Below, piece by piece: positions 55,298 to 63,400 of a stretch of 64,000 bases of DNA. The notes below the pieces were generated by a model. It saw only the letters and a list, made by a program, of their open reading frames with translations, did not search any database and was not told the origin of the DNA. The stretch is from Azospirillum picis (lineage in GTDB: Bacteria; Pseudomonadota; Alphaproteobacteria; Azospirillales; Azospirillaceae): the NCBI RefSeq assembly GCF_017876115.1, contig NZ_JAGINO010000021.1, positions 62,001 to 126,000 of the forward strand, given 5' to 3'. Both the position numbers and the translations under genes were made by a program. How positions within the stretch are numbered: the first letter of the stretch is position 1; the number at the start of each line of letters is the position of its first letter.

Positions 55298-56125
55298 TCA
55301 GCGCGACGGCTTGAATTCGACGCGGCGGTTGCGGCTGTCGTAGGGGTCGGCGGCGAGCGGGGCGGTCGGGCCGCGGCCGTCCACGGTGATGCGGCCCGGA
55401 TCGATGTGGTGGACGCGGACCAGATACTCGCCCACCGCCACCGCACGCCGCTGCGACAGCAGCATGTTGTAGGCGAGGCTGCCGGTGGCGTCGGTGTGGC
55501 CCTGCACCGTCAGGGCGAGCCCGCCGTCCTCGGCCATCAGCTTGCCCACCGCATCGATATAGCCGGCGGAGTCGGCCGGGATGTCGGCGGAATTGAAGGC
55601 GAAGTTGATGCGGAAGCCGAAGGCCTGCGGCGCCGGGTCCTGTTCGGTGACGGCATGCTCGACGGCGGCCTGTTCGGCGGGAACGGCGGCTTCCTGCGCC
55701 GCCGCCGGGGGGGCCGGGGGGGCTTCGCGGTGCCGCCGCGCTGCCGTGCGGTCCGGCGCCTGCCGGGAGGAGGCGGACTGCGGCGCCGCCGGAGAGGCCG
55801 CGGCCGGGGTGACGGCAGGAGTGGCGGGAGCGGAAGACGGCGGCAGGGCGTAGTTCACCTCGTCGACCGGCCGCGGGCGGCGGGCGGCGGCATCGGCGGC
55901 TCCGCCGACGATCTCGATGCTGCGCGTGCGGATTTTCTGGCCGCCGGCGTCCGGGGCGACCAGCCCGCGCAGCTCGTCGACGCTGGGCGGGCGGTCGAAC
56001 ATCATCACCCGCGAGGCGCCGCTGCCCTCGACGGTCTGGGCAGCGGCCGGCAGCGCGCAGAGCAGGGCGGCAACCGTGATCGGCAGGACGAACGGAACGG
56101 CGGAGGGCAGCGCGGACCTGGTCAT
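55298..56125 (-). CDS. OmpA-family outer-membrane/peptidoglycan-binding protein
   Basis: The 275-residue protein starts at the ATG 56123-56125 (GGAG six bases before). A signal peptide ends LPAAAQ. A Pro/Ala/Glu-rich linker (about 90-160) is followed by an OmpA C-terminal domain (about 165-275) with INFAFNSADIP, VQGHTDATGSLAYNMLLSQRRA and PYDSRNRRVEF. That domain binds diaminopimelate of peptidoglycan. There is no N-terminal barrel, so it may be a periplasmic or lipoprotein-like anchor. It is the first gene of the operon that includes the cyclase and caspase, behind a Crp-type site. Confidence 0.9.
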   Translation of the reverse strand: MTRSALPSAVPFVLPITVAALLCALPAAAQTVEGSGASRVMMFDRPPSVDELRGLVAPDAGGQKIRTRSIEIVGGAADAAARRPRPVDEVNYALPPSSAPATPAVTPAAASPAAPQSASSRQAPDRTAARRHREAPPAPPAAAQEAAVPAEQAAVEHAVTEQDPAPQAFGFRINFAFNSADIPADSAGYIDAVGKLMAEDGGLALTVQGHTDATGSLAYNMLLSQRRAVAVGEYLVRVHHIDPGRITVDGRGPTAPLAADPYDSRNRRVEFKPSR

Positions 56126-56165
56126 CGGAAGCTCCATCGGCAGGGGGAATGCGTCGTCTTCCCCG

Positions 56166-56209
56166 GTTCTATCCCCTGCCCGCCCCGCCCCGCTGTGAGC
56201 CGGTCAACA
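56166..56209 (-). promoter_or_regulatory. Crp-type site and -10 before the OmpA-to-caspase operon
   Basis: On the minus strand TGTTGACCGGCTCACA (56194-56209) is followed after 22 bp by TAGAAC (56166-56171), 41 bp before the OmpA-like start at 56125. One base differs from TGTG-N8-CACA. Confidence 0.6.
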
Positions 56210-56370
56210 CCCGGACGGGGATTTCCCGCCCCCTCGCCCTTGCGCCCTCATCATTCGGCGTCGTCATTTCCGCACCGTCCGATGCACCCATCCGGCGGCC
56301 GTGTCACCAGCGGGCATGACGGCTGGCATCACCATCTGCGGGGGGGAGGTTCCGTGACGGGACGGTCCCC

Positions 56371-57918
56371 TCACCCTCCCTGCGCCACGGTTCCCGGCAG
56401 CACGCGGACCGTCAGGTAACGGGCGCGGGCGTCGCTGCCCTTGGCGGCGGCGAAGGCGTCGACGACGTCCTTCAGCGCGGTGCCGGGGATCGGCTGGAGG
56501 TCGTCGCGCTTGAGGCTGTCCGGGATGCGCAGGCCGATCTCGTCGTGGGAGACGATGCAGGCGACCGCCTCCTCCGCGCCCGGTCGGTCCATGCGCAGGT
56601 TGAAGGGCTTGCGCACCCCCGGCGGGATCTCGACCTGCCGGCCGGCCTCGACGAAGGCGTCGGGCTGGAAGCGGTTGGGGAAGATGCGGGCGACCGTGCC
56701 GGCGGCGTCCTGGTAGTAGCAGTAGACGAAGCCGTCCGCCCGCGGCTGGACCCGCAGGACCAGCGCCTCGCCGGCGCGGTAGCGCGGGGTGGGGCCACGG
56801 TCCGAACTCAGCACGAGATCGAGCCCGGCCGGCGACGGGGCGGCGCGCGGCAGCCCCTCGCCGCCGGCGTTGCTGACGGACTGGAGACGGGCCGGCGGCG
56901 CGCCGTCGCGGCCCGGCGGCCGGGCGAGCAGGCGCTGGTAGAGGTCGAAGTCGATGCGGCCGGTGGCGATCAGGTCGTGGTCGGCCTGGTAGCGGCCGAC
57001 TGCCTCGGCGGTGCGCTCGTCGAGCCGGCCGTCGGCCGCCCCCTCGTAATAGCCGTCGGCGGCCAGCGCGCGCTGGGCGAAGGAGATGCGTTCGGTCGGC
57101 GACATGCCTTCGAACCAGCCGCGCGCCTCGGCCATGAAGGCGGGATTGGTCTGGTCGATGCCCAGGCATTGCCAGTAGGGCACGCGGGTCAGCTTGCCCA
57201 GCACCTCGATGGTGCTGAGCTCGACCAGGGTGCGGACGGCCTGGTGCAGTCCCTCGGTCCGGTTGAGCGAGACGTTGAAGGAGAGGCCGGCCTTGCCGAT
57301 CAGCCCGCCGGCATCCGCCCCCTTGCCCGATGAGACCACCGCCAGCGTGTTCGAGGCCGACATGCCGGGGATGATCTGGCGGGTCACCAGCTCGCCGACG
57401 TTGAGGTCGACCGAGACCATCGACACCACCTGGTCGGCGGAGACGCCGAGGTCGAGCTTGGGCAGCGACAGCCCGGCGTTCGCGGCCTCGCTGACGACGT
57501 TGTCGTCGAGCTGGGTGATGGCGCCGCGGATGTAGTAGGAGGGCGCGCGGAAGTCCGGCTGCACGCCGATCAGCCAGTAGAGCGCGTTGACGTCGTCGAG
57601 CGCCGGCTCGAAATCGACGAAGCGGAAGGCGTTCGAGGTCTCGGACATGCGGGAGACGGCGGTGATGAGCATCTCCTTGGTGCCGCCGGCGACGCGGCCG
57701 GTGGCGTCCGGCAGGCCGTTGGCGGTGAGATAGATGTCACGCTTGCCGTGGGCCCACAGCAGCCCGTCCATGCAGCGCAGCGCCTCGCTGAAGCTGCTGA
57801 TGGTGCGTACCGCCGGCGTCTTGGGCTGCTGCACCACGCGGGCGGATTCGCCGGAGGTGAAGCAGCCGCCGAGCGCCAGCGTCAGGACGATGGCCGCCAG
57901 CGGCCGGAGCTTGCTCAT
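56371..57918 (-). CDS. CsgG-like lipoprotein with peptidoglycan-binding and DUF4384 domains
   Basis: The 515-residue protein is a lipoprotein (lipobox LGGC, Cys19). Residues about 40-265 resemble CsgG, the curli outer-membrane secretion channel: YYIRGAITQLDDNV, VVSMVSVDLNVGELVTRQIIPGMSASNTLAVVSSG, LHQAVRTLVELSTIEVLGKL. Next comes a peptidoglycan_binding_1-like segment (about 285-340; AADGYYEGAADGRLDERTAEAVGRYQADHDLIATGRIDFDLYQRLL), then DUF4384 (about 395-480; AGEALVLRVQPRADGFVYCYYQD, RIFPNRF). It is an unusual CsgG variant with two extra domains. The repeat proteins nearby would be natural cargo; inference. Confidence 0.85.
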   Translation of the reverse strand: MSKLRPLAAIVLTLALGGCFTSGESARVVQQPKTPAVRTISSFSEALRCMDGLLWAHGKRDIYLTANGLPDATGRVAGGTKEMLITAVSRMSETSNAFRFVDFEPALDDVNALYWLIGVQPDFRAPSYYIRGAITQLDDNVVSEAANAGLSLPKLDLGVSADQVVSMVSVDLNVGELVTRQIIPGMSASNTLAVVSSGKGADAGGLIGKAGLSFNVSLNRTEGLHQAVRTLVELSTIEVLGKLTRVPYWQCLGIDQTNPAFMAEARGWFEGMSPTERISFAQRALAADGYYEGAADGRLDERTAEAVGRYQADHDLIATGRIDFDLYQRLLARPPGRDGAPPARLQSVSNAGGEGLPRAAPSPAGLDLVLSSDRGPTPRYRAGEALVLRVQPRADGFVYCYYQDAAGTVARIFPNRFQPDAFVEAGRQVEIPPGVRKPFNLRMDRPGAEEAVACIVSHDEIGLRIPDSLKRDDLQPIPGTALKDVVDAFAAAKGSDARARYLTVRVLPGTVAQGG

Positions 57919-57977
57919 GCCGTCATCTCCTTGCGGTGTGCTGCGGGCGATCCTTCCCGGCCGGCCCCGTCCGGCCG

Positions 57978-58547
57978 TCAGCGTGCCGAAAGCTGCTGGC
58001 TGCCGCGGTCGGCGCGGACGGTGATGGTGATCTTCTTCGACATGATCGGCGGGTCGTGCGGCACATGATCGGCATCGGCCAGCACGAGCTGCAGCGTGTG
58101 GCGCCCCGGCGGCAGGTCCAAGACCGTCTCGGTCTGACCCTTGCCGAAATGCAGGTGCTGCTTGTCGCTGGGGATCGGCTCGTCGAAGGATTTCAGGTCG
58201 GTGTCGATCAGCAGGTGATGGTGGCCGGTGTTCTCCCGGCGCACGCCGGCCGGCGCGACGCCGAAATTGCGCAGGCCGAACCACACCTTGAACCGCGTCC
58301 CCACCACCTCGCCGTTGTTCGGCCAGCCGATGTAGAGCCAGGCGTCCTTGTTGCCCGGTGTCCGCCGCGGGCCGTCGGTCCCGGCGGCGGGCCGGGCCGG
58401 GTCGCCGGATGCGTCGTGATGGTCATGTCCGGCCTGCTGCGGCGCTTCACCGGCCGCCGCGGCCGGCCGGCCGCAGGCCAGCGCCAGCAGCATGACGGCC
58501 ACGACAGCGGCAGGGGATATGGCGGACTGCGCGATCGTCGACTTCAT
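57978..58547 (-). CDS. DUF4399 exported protein, 189 residues
   Basis: A signal peptide (AVVAVMLLALACGRPAAAAG) is followed by a His-rich linker (GHDHHD) and the DUF4399 domain (about 70-180): WFGLRNFGVAPAG, TGHHHLLIDTD, SDKQHLHFGKGQTE, DLPPGRHTLQLVLADADHVPHDPPIMS. The several conserved histidines suggest metal, likely copper, binding in the periplasm. It is 59 bp upstream of the CsgG-like gene. The adjacent paralogue at 58618-59079 shows tandem duplication. Confidence 0.85.
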   Translation of the reverse strand: MKSTIAQSAISPAAVVAVMLLALACGRPAAAAGEAPQQAGHDHHDASGDPARPAAGTDGPRRTPGNKDAWLYIGWPNNGEVVGTRFKVWFGLRNFGVAPAGVRRENTGHHHLLIDTDLKSFDEPIPSDKQHLHFGKGQTETVLDLPPGRHTLQLVLADADHVPHDPPIMSKKITITVRADRGSQQLSAR

Positions 58548-58617
58548 GACGGCCTCCCCGGCGGTCGGTGTGGCGGGCGGAGCGACGGCCCGGCGGACAT
58601 GGCCCAGCGGACACGGC

Positions 58618-59079
58618 TCAGCGGACGGTGACGGTGATCTTCTGCGACATCACCGGCGGGTCGTGCGGGACATGGTCGGCATCGCCGAGCACCATCTGCA
58701 GCGTGTGGCGCCCAGGCGGCAGGTCCAGCCGCGCCTCGGTCTGGCCACCGCCGAAATGAAGGTGCTGCCGGTCGTTGGGGATCGGCTCGCCGGGGTTCCC
58801 GAGATCGGTGTCGACCAGCAGGTGGTGATGGCCGGTGTCCGGCTGCGCCACCCCGGCCGGCGCCACGCCCATGTTCTGCAAGCCCATGCGCACCCACAGC
58901 TTTCCGCCGGACACCACCGCGCCGTCACGGGGCCACAGGATGTAGGCGTGTGCGTCGTCCGGTGCCTTCGACCGGTGGGCGGTATCCGCGTTCCCCTGTT
59001 CCTGGCCGTTTCCCGGTGACGGCAAGAGCAGCGGCAAGACCAGCACGGCACCGGCCGCGATCACGGCAGTCCGCATCAT
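58618..59079 (-). CDS. DUF4399 exported protein, 153 residues (paralogue)
   Basis: A signal peptide (MRTAVIAAGAVLVLPLLLPSPGNG) is followed by the same DUF4399 core (YILWPRDGAVVSGGKLWVRMGL, TGHHHLLVDTD, NDRQHLHFGGGQTEARLDLPPGRHTLQMVLGDADHVPHDPP). It is shorter than its neighbour, lacking the GHDHHD linker. It has GGAGG five bases before the ATG and heads the operon that ends in the CsgG-like gene. Function unknown; periplasmic metal or ligand binding is inferred from the histidines. Confidence 0.85.
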   Translation of the reverse strand: MMRTAVIAAGAVLVLPLLLPSPGNGQEQGNADTAHRSKAPDDAHAYILWPRDGAVVSGGKLWVRMGLQNMGVAPAGVAQPDTGHHHLLVDTDLGNPGEPIPNDRQHLHFGGGQTEARLDLPPGRHTLQMVLGDADHVPHDPPVMSQKITVTVR

Positions 59080-59316
59080 GACGTCCTCCCCGGTTCTTCA
59101 TGCCCTTCGTCGGATGCCGTCCATCTTAGTCTTCCTCCGGGAAGCGAAGCGCCCTGTAATCATAGGTAAGCCAATCAATCCGCGACCCGGGTCATCCGTG
59201 TTCCGGCTGGTGTGGGATCGGCCCGTGGCCTCCTTCCGAATTGGTGCAGCGGCCGGGATCGGGAGCCGGGCCGGGGGGCTTGGCAGCCCTTCTCCAATGC
59301 CTCAGCGTTCGATGCC

Positions 59317-59754
59317 TCAGCGCCGGATGCCGAACAACTGCTCGTTCAGGGCAGACCGGCTCGCCGGATCGGGGGCGCCGTCGCGCGGCCCCTGCCGGCC
59401 CGCCACGGGCACACCGGACATCGGCAAACCGGAGGATGAAAGGCCGCCCATCGGGCCGGCGGCCATGCGTCCGGTTGCGGGAGCGCCACCCATCCAGGGC
59501 GGGAAAGGTCCGCCACCACCCCCGGCGGCGATGCCGGCCCCGGCGGGCGGCCCGCCGCGCGGCGCCACGCCGGCCAACGCCGCGGCAGACAGCGGAACCC
59601 CGCCCGATCGGACCTCGAAGGCCTGGGCGGACCCGGCCCAGGACGCCAGGAAACCGGCGAGAAAGACGGCGGAAAGCGCGATGGCGGGAGCGGCGGCCAT
59701 CGGGCCGTGCCGGGGCTTGGAACGGGGACCGGCGTGGGGGACGGTGCGGCGCAT
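59317..59754 (-). CDS. Gly/Ala/Pro-rich exported protein, 145 residues
   Basis: The ATG at 59752-59754 is preceded by AAGGAAG and begins a basic, then hydrophobic, N-terminus (ALSAVFLAGFLASWAGSAQAF). The mature protein is low-complexity (GGPPAGAGIAAGGGGGPFPPW, MAAGPMGGLSSSGLPMSG) and ends SALNEQLFGIRR. It has no curlin-like repeat, yet a Crp-type site lies 75 bp upstream, so it probably belongs to the same regulon. A surface or matrix role is speculative. Confidence 0.68.
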   Translation of the reverse strand: MRRTVPHAGPRSKPRHGPMAAAPAIALSAVFLAGFLASWAGSAQAFEVRSGGVPLSAAALAGVAPRGGPPAGAGIAAGGGGGPFPPWMGGAPATGRMAAGPMGGLSSSGLPMSGVPVAGRQGPRDGAPDPASRSALNEQLFGIRR

Positions 59755-59800
59755 GGGCGCTTCCTTCGATCCGGGCGGGCTGGTGGGCCGCGACGACCAC

Positions 59801-59844
59801 AGCCTAGCGCCGCCCCACCGTCGCCCGCTGTGGCCCAGCTCACA
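59801..59844 (-). promoter_or_regulatory. Crp-type site and -10 before the Gly-rich exported protein gene
   Basis: The plus strand shows TGTGGCCCAGCTCACA (59829-59844), a perfect TGTG-N8-CACA. On the minus strand TAGGCT (59801-59806) follows after 22 bp, 47 bp before the start codon. Confidence 0.65.
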
Positions 59845-60060
59845 GCCGCGGGCTAGCGCCACCCGGATGTCCGCAATCCCTACCCGAGACCCCACCCGAC
59901 CCCCGCCCCGGCTCCTCCGGGATGAGGCCGGCTGCCTGCATCAGGCGGCTGCGGGTGTCCAGGAGCCACTGGGACACGCCAAGCCTTTCGGCGTCCGGCT
60001 GATAGGCCGCCATCCGTTCCAAGACCGTCTGCCGAAGGTTGGGTGGAGCGGGCATCGACC

Positions 60061-60357
60061 ATGGCGCATTACATGCTCTACGCCCTGCTGGCGGCGGAGG
60101 CCTGCCTTGGCTTCCTGCTGCGCTGGTCCGGCAACGAAGCGATGAGCTTCTTCGGCATTCTCATCCAGCCGCCATTCCCGCCCTTCTCGAAGGACGGGCA
60201 CCGTCTCGTCGGGGAGATCCACGAATGGGTCGGCTGGACCATCGTCATTCTGGCCGCCGGGCATGCGGCCGCGGCGCTCTACCACCATTATGTGCTGCGC
60301 GACGATGTGCTGCGGCGCATGCTGCCCGACGGCCGGGCGCACGCCAGCGACACCTGA
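60061..60357 (+). CDS. Truncated cytochrome b561-type protein
   Basis: The roughly 98-residue protein corresponds to the C-terminal half of bacterial cytochrome b561: MLYALLAAEACLGFLLRW, then HRLVGEIHEWVGWTIVILAAGHAAAALYHHYVLRDDVLRRMLPDG, with two helices and haem-type histidines. The usual protein has four helices and about 180 residues; the first two, with their histidines, are absent and no frame upstream restores them. It may be a remnant or a divergent two-helix protein. It lies beside the autotransporter, convergent with it. Confidence 0.7.
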   Translation: MAHYMLYALLAAEACLGFLLRWSGNEAMSFFGILIQPPFPPFSKDGHRLVGEIHEWVGWTIVILAAGHAAAALYHHYVLRDDVLRRMLPDGRAHASDT

Positions 60358-60408
60358 CCGCGGGAGCGATCACCGCGATCCGGGCGAGGAGGCGGGTGAC
60401 CGGAAACC

Positions 60409-63400
60409 CTACAGCTTCCAGCGCAGTCCGGCGGTTGCGGAGACGCTGTTGGCATGGGCGCGCAGTTCGTCCTGCACCGTGACGCCGGCGCTCAGCCGCT
60501 CGTCCAGGTCGACCGCCAGCCCGGCGCCGAGCAGCGCCGCGTCGCGGCCGGGGTTGGCCGACTGCACGCGGAACGCAACCCCGGACAGCCGGTTGGTGCT
60601 GTCCGCCGTCACGTCGGCGAAGTCGTGCGCCCACGCCGCCGAGGCGCTCGGCCGCAGCGTCCAGCCCCCCAGCGTCACCGCCGTGCCCGCCCGCACCCCG
60701 ATGCTGCCGCGCACGCTCGTCCAGGCCGACGCCTCCACCGACAGCGCCGCAGCGCCGCCATCCTCGGTGAAGCCGCCGCGGGTGATGCGATCCAGCCGCA
60801 AGCCCGCCCGCGGCTCGATCCAGGCACTGCCGGCCAGCGCCATCCGGTGCCCGGCCGCCAGCTCCGCCGACAGGTCGTGGCCGTTGGCCTTACCCGATGC
60901 CCCGCCCGATGCACCTTGGCCGAAGCCGCCGAAGCCGATCCCCCGGTCGCTGTCATAGTGGGCGTAGCCATAGCCGACCGCGCCCTCGACATAGGGGCCG
61001 GCATAGCCCATCACGTCCCAGCTTCCGTACAGCGTCGCCTGGTAGCTGTCGGTGTCGGCGCGGCCCAGCTCGCCCTGCGTCGACACGCGGTTGCGCAGGT
61101 AGCCCAGCGCCACGCCGGCGCTGACCCCGCCGTCATAGGCATGGTCCGCCCCGACCAGGAAGCCGCCGATGCGCTCGCTCATCCCGGCGGCGTTGCCGTC
61201 GGCGCCGACCCGGCCGTAGCCGGCCAGCGGCTGGCCCCACACGCCGCCCATGCCGGTACCGGTGGCATCGCCGGCCGCCGTGCCAATCGCCGTGGCGCCG
61301 CCGGTGCCGGCCGACACCTGCACGCTACCGCCACCGGCACCACTGCCGGCGCCATCACGCAGCGCCGCCAGCCGGCCGGCCACCGCCTGGCCGAACAGCC
61401 GGCGGTTGGCGAGGTCGGCGGCCAGCGTGTCGGCATGGGTCTGCCCCGACAGCCGGTCCAGCGCCCCGGCGATGCCGCCGGCATCCAGGCCGTAGAGCCC
61501 GCTGAACAGCGGCGCCAGCTCCCCAGACAGCCGGGTGCCGGCGGCCGGGCGCAGCGCATCCACCGCAGCCCCCGCCGCACGCTGGTTGCCCGAGCCGCCG
61601 AGCGTGGCATAGCCGGCCGGCGTCACCACCAGCCGCAAGGCGGTGGCGTCGTAGAGGGTGTCGAAGCGGGTGCCGGCGGCCAGCCCTTCCACCGGCTGGA
61701 CCAGGCGGTCGAAGCCGCCGAGCACGCCACCGGAGGCGGTGACGACGGCGAAGCTCTGGCCGAGCGTGGCGGTGTAGGCGTTGGTGGCGCTGCCGGCGAT
61801 GCCACGCAGCACCGGGGCCAGCGTGCCGGCGGCGGTGAAGCTGGCGCCCTGCACCGCGACCTGGTCGTGGTGGCCGGCGCCGCTGCCGGCGGTGGGGCCG
61901 TCGATCTCGGCGCGGTAGACGCTGGTGCCGGTCAGGGTGACGGCGGACCGGGCGGTCAGCACGCCCGGCGAGTTGCCGGGCGACAGGGTGCCGGCCACCG
62001 TGGTGGCCCCCAGGATGGTGCCATTGCCGCTGAGGGTGGAGCCGGTCTTCACGTCGACGGTGCCGGCGGCGATGCCGTTGACCCTGGCGGCGCCGCCGTC
62101 GCTGACGGTGAGGGCACCGGTGCTGCCGGTGGCATCGACGGTGAGGGTGGCGTTGCTGACGGTCACCGGGGCCATGATGGCGCCGTCGACGGTGACGCTG
62201 CCGCGGTTGCCGGCGCTGACGGCGCCGTTGATGACGCCATTGGCGGCGACGGTGACGCTGCCGCCGGAGACGGTGACCGCCCCGCCGACACCACCGCCCT
62301 CGACCACCATCATGCGGCCGCCTGACAAGACGGTAACCGGGGCGGCGACGATCCCGCCGACGGTGGCCGAGCCGCTGGTGATGCCGAGCGGACCGGTGAT
62401 GGTGCCGCCGTTGCCGACCGTCAGGCTGCTGGCGCCGTCGATGCCGACGGGTCCGGAAACGATGCCGCCGACGCTGGCGCTGCTGGCGCCGGTCAGGGCC
62501 AGCGGGCCGGTGAGGGTGCCGGTGCGGCCGATGGCCAGAGTACCGCCGCTCTCGACGGCGACGCCGCCGCTGTTGGTGACGCTGCCGTTCAGCACGACAG
62601 TGCCGGCGCCCGAGACCGCCAACCTGCCGCTGCCCGACACCGGGCCGGACAGGGTGACGGAGGTGCCGTTGGGGGTGATGCCGCCGTTGTTGGCGGTGAC
62701 GATGACGGGCTGGGCAAGGGTGAGCGTCGCCGACGGCGCCAGGGTGCCGCCGTCGAAGGTGATGGTCCCGGCCTGCGTCAGGCCGTCGGGATCGGCCCCG
62801 CCGCTGCCGATCACCCCCGGCGCCACCCCCGGGACCGGGGGAGAGGGGGGCGAAACCGGCGGCAGCGGTGAGACGGGCGGTGAGACGGGTGGGGAGACCG
62901 GTGGCGGGGCGGGGGGTGCCGGCGGCGGCGGGGACGGCAGGGTCGCCGTCAGGACCAGGCTCTCGCCCACCTTGCTGGCGGTGAGCAGGAAACCGGGGTC
63001 GGTGCCGGAAACGGAACTGAAGGCCGAATAGCTGCCGGTTCCGCCCGGACGGACGATGGTGAAGCTGTCGCCGGCGGACAGGATGGCCGCCGAGCTGTCC
63101 AGGACCAGCGCCGCGCCGGTGACCGTCGCGTTGCCGGTGGCCGTCAGGTTGCCGTAGCCGGACGGGCCGGCGGCGGCGATCTCCAGCGTGCCGCCGGTCT
63201 GCAGGTAGTTGCCGGCGATGGTCACCGGGTTGACGAGCCTCAGCACCGCGCCGCTGTTGACGACCGTGCGGCCCCCGACGTCGATGTCGTCGTTCAGCAG
63301 GATCCTGCCCGCGCCGAACAGGACGTTGGAGGCGGTGTTGGTGATCGTCCCCTTGCCGGTGCCGCCGGTGCCGCCGCCGAAGCCGGTGAGCACGCCATGG

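Noticed and set aside
51573-55343. A 1256-residue plus-strand frame opposite the cyclase and DUF4384 genes
   Set aside because: It is an antisense shadow with no domain. The minus-strand genes have clear motifs.
59840-60055. Minus-strand 71-residue ORF (MPAPPNLRQTVLERMAAYQ...)
   Set aside because: The first half looks protein-like, but there is no ribosome site, the tail is low-complexity, and the end overlaps a Crp-type site. It is left out pending conservation data.
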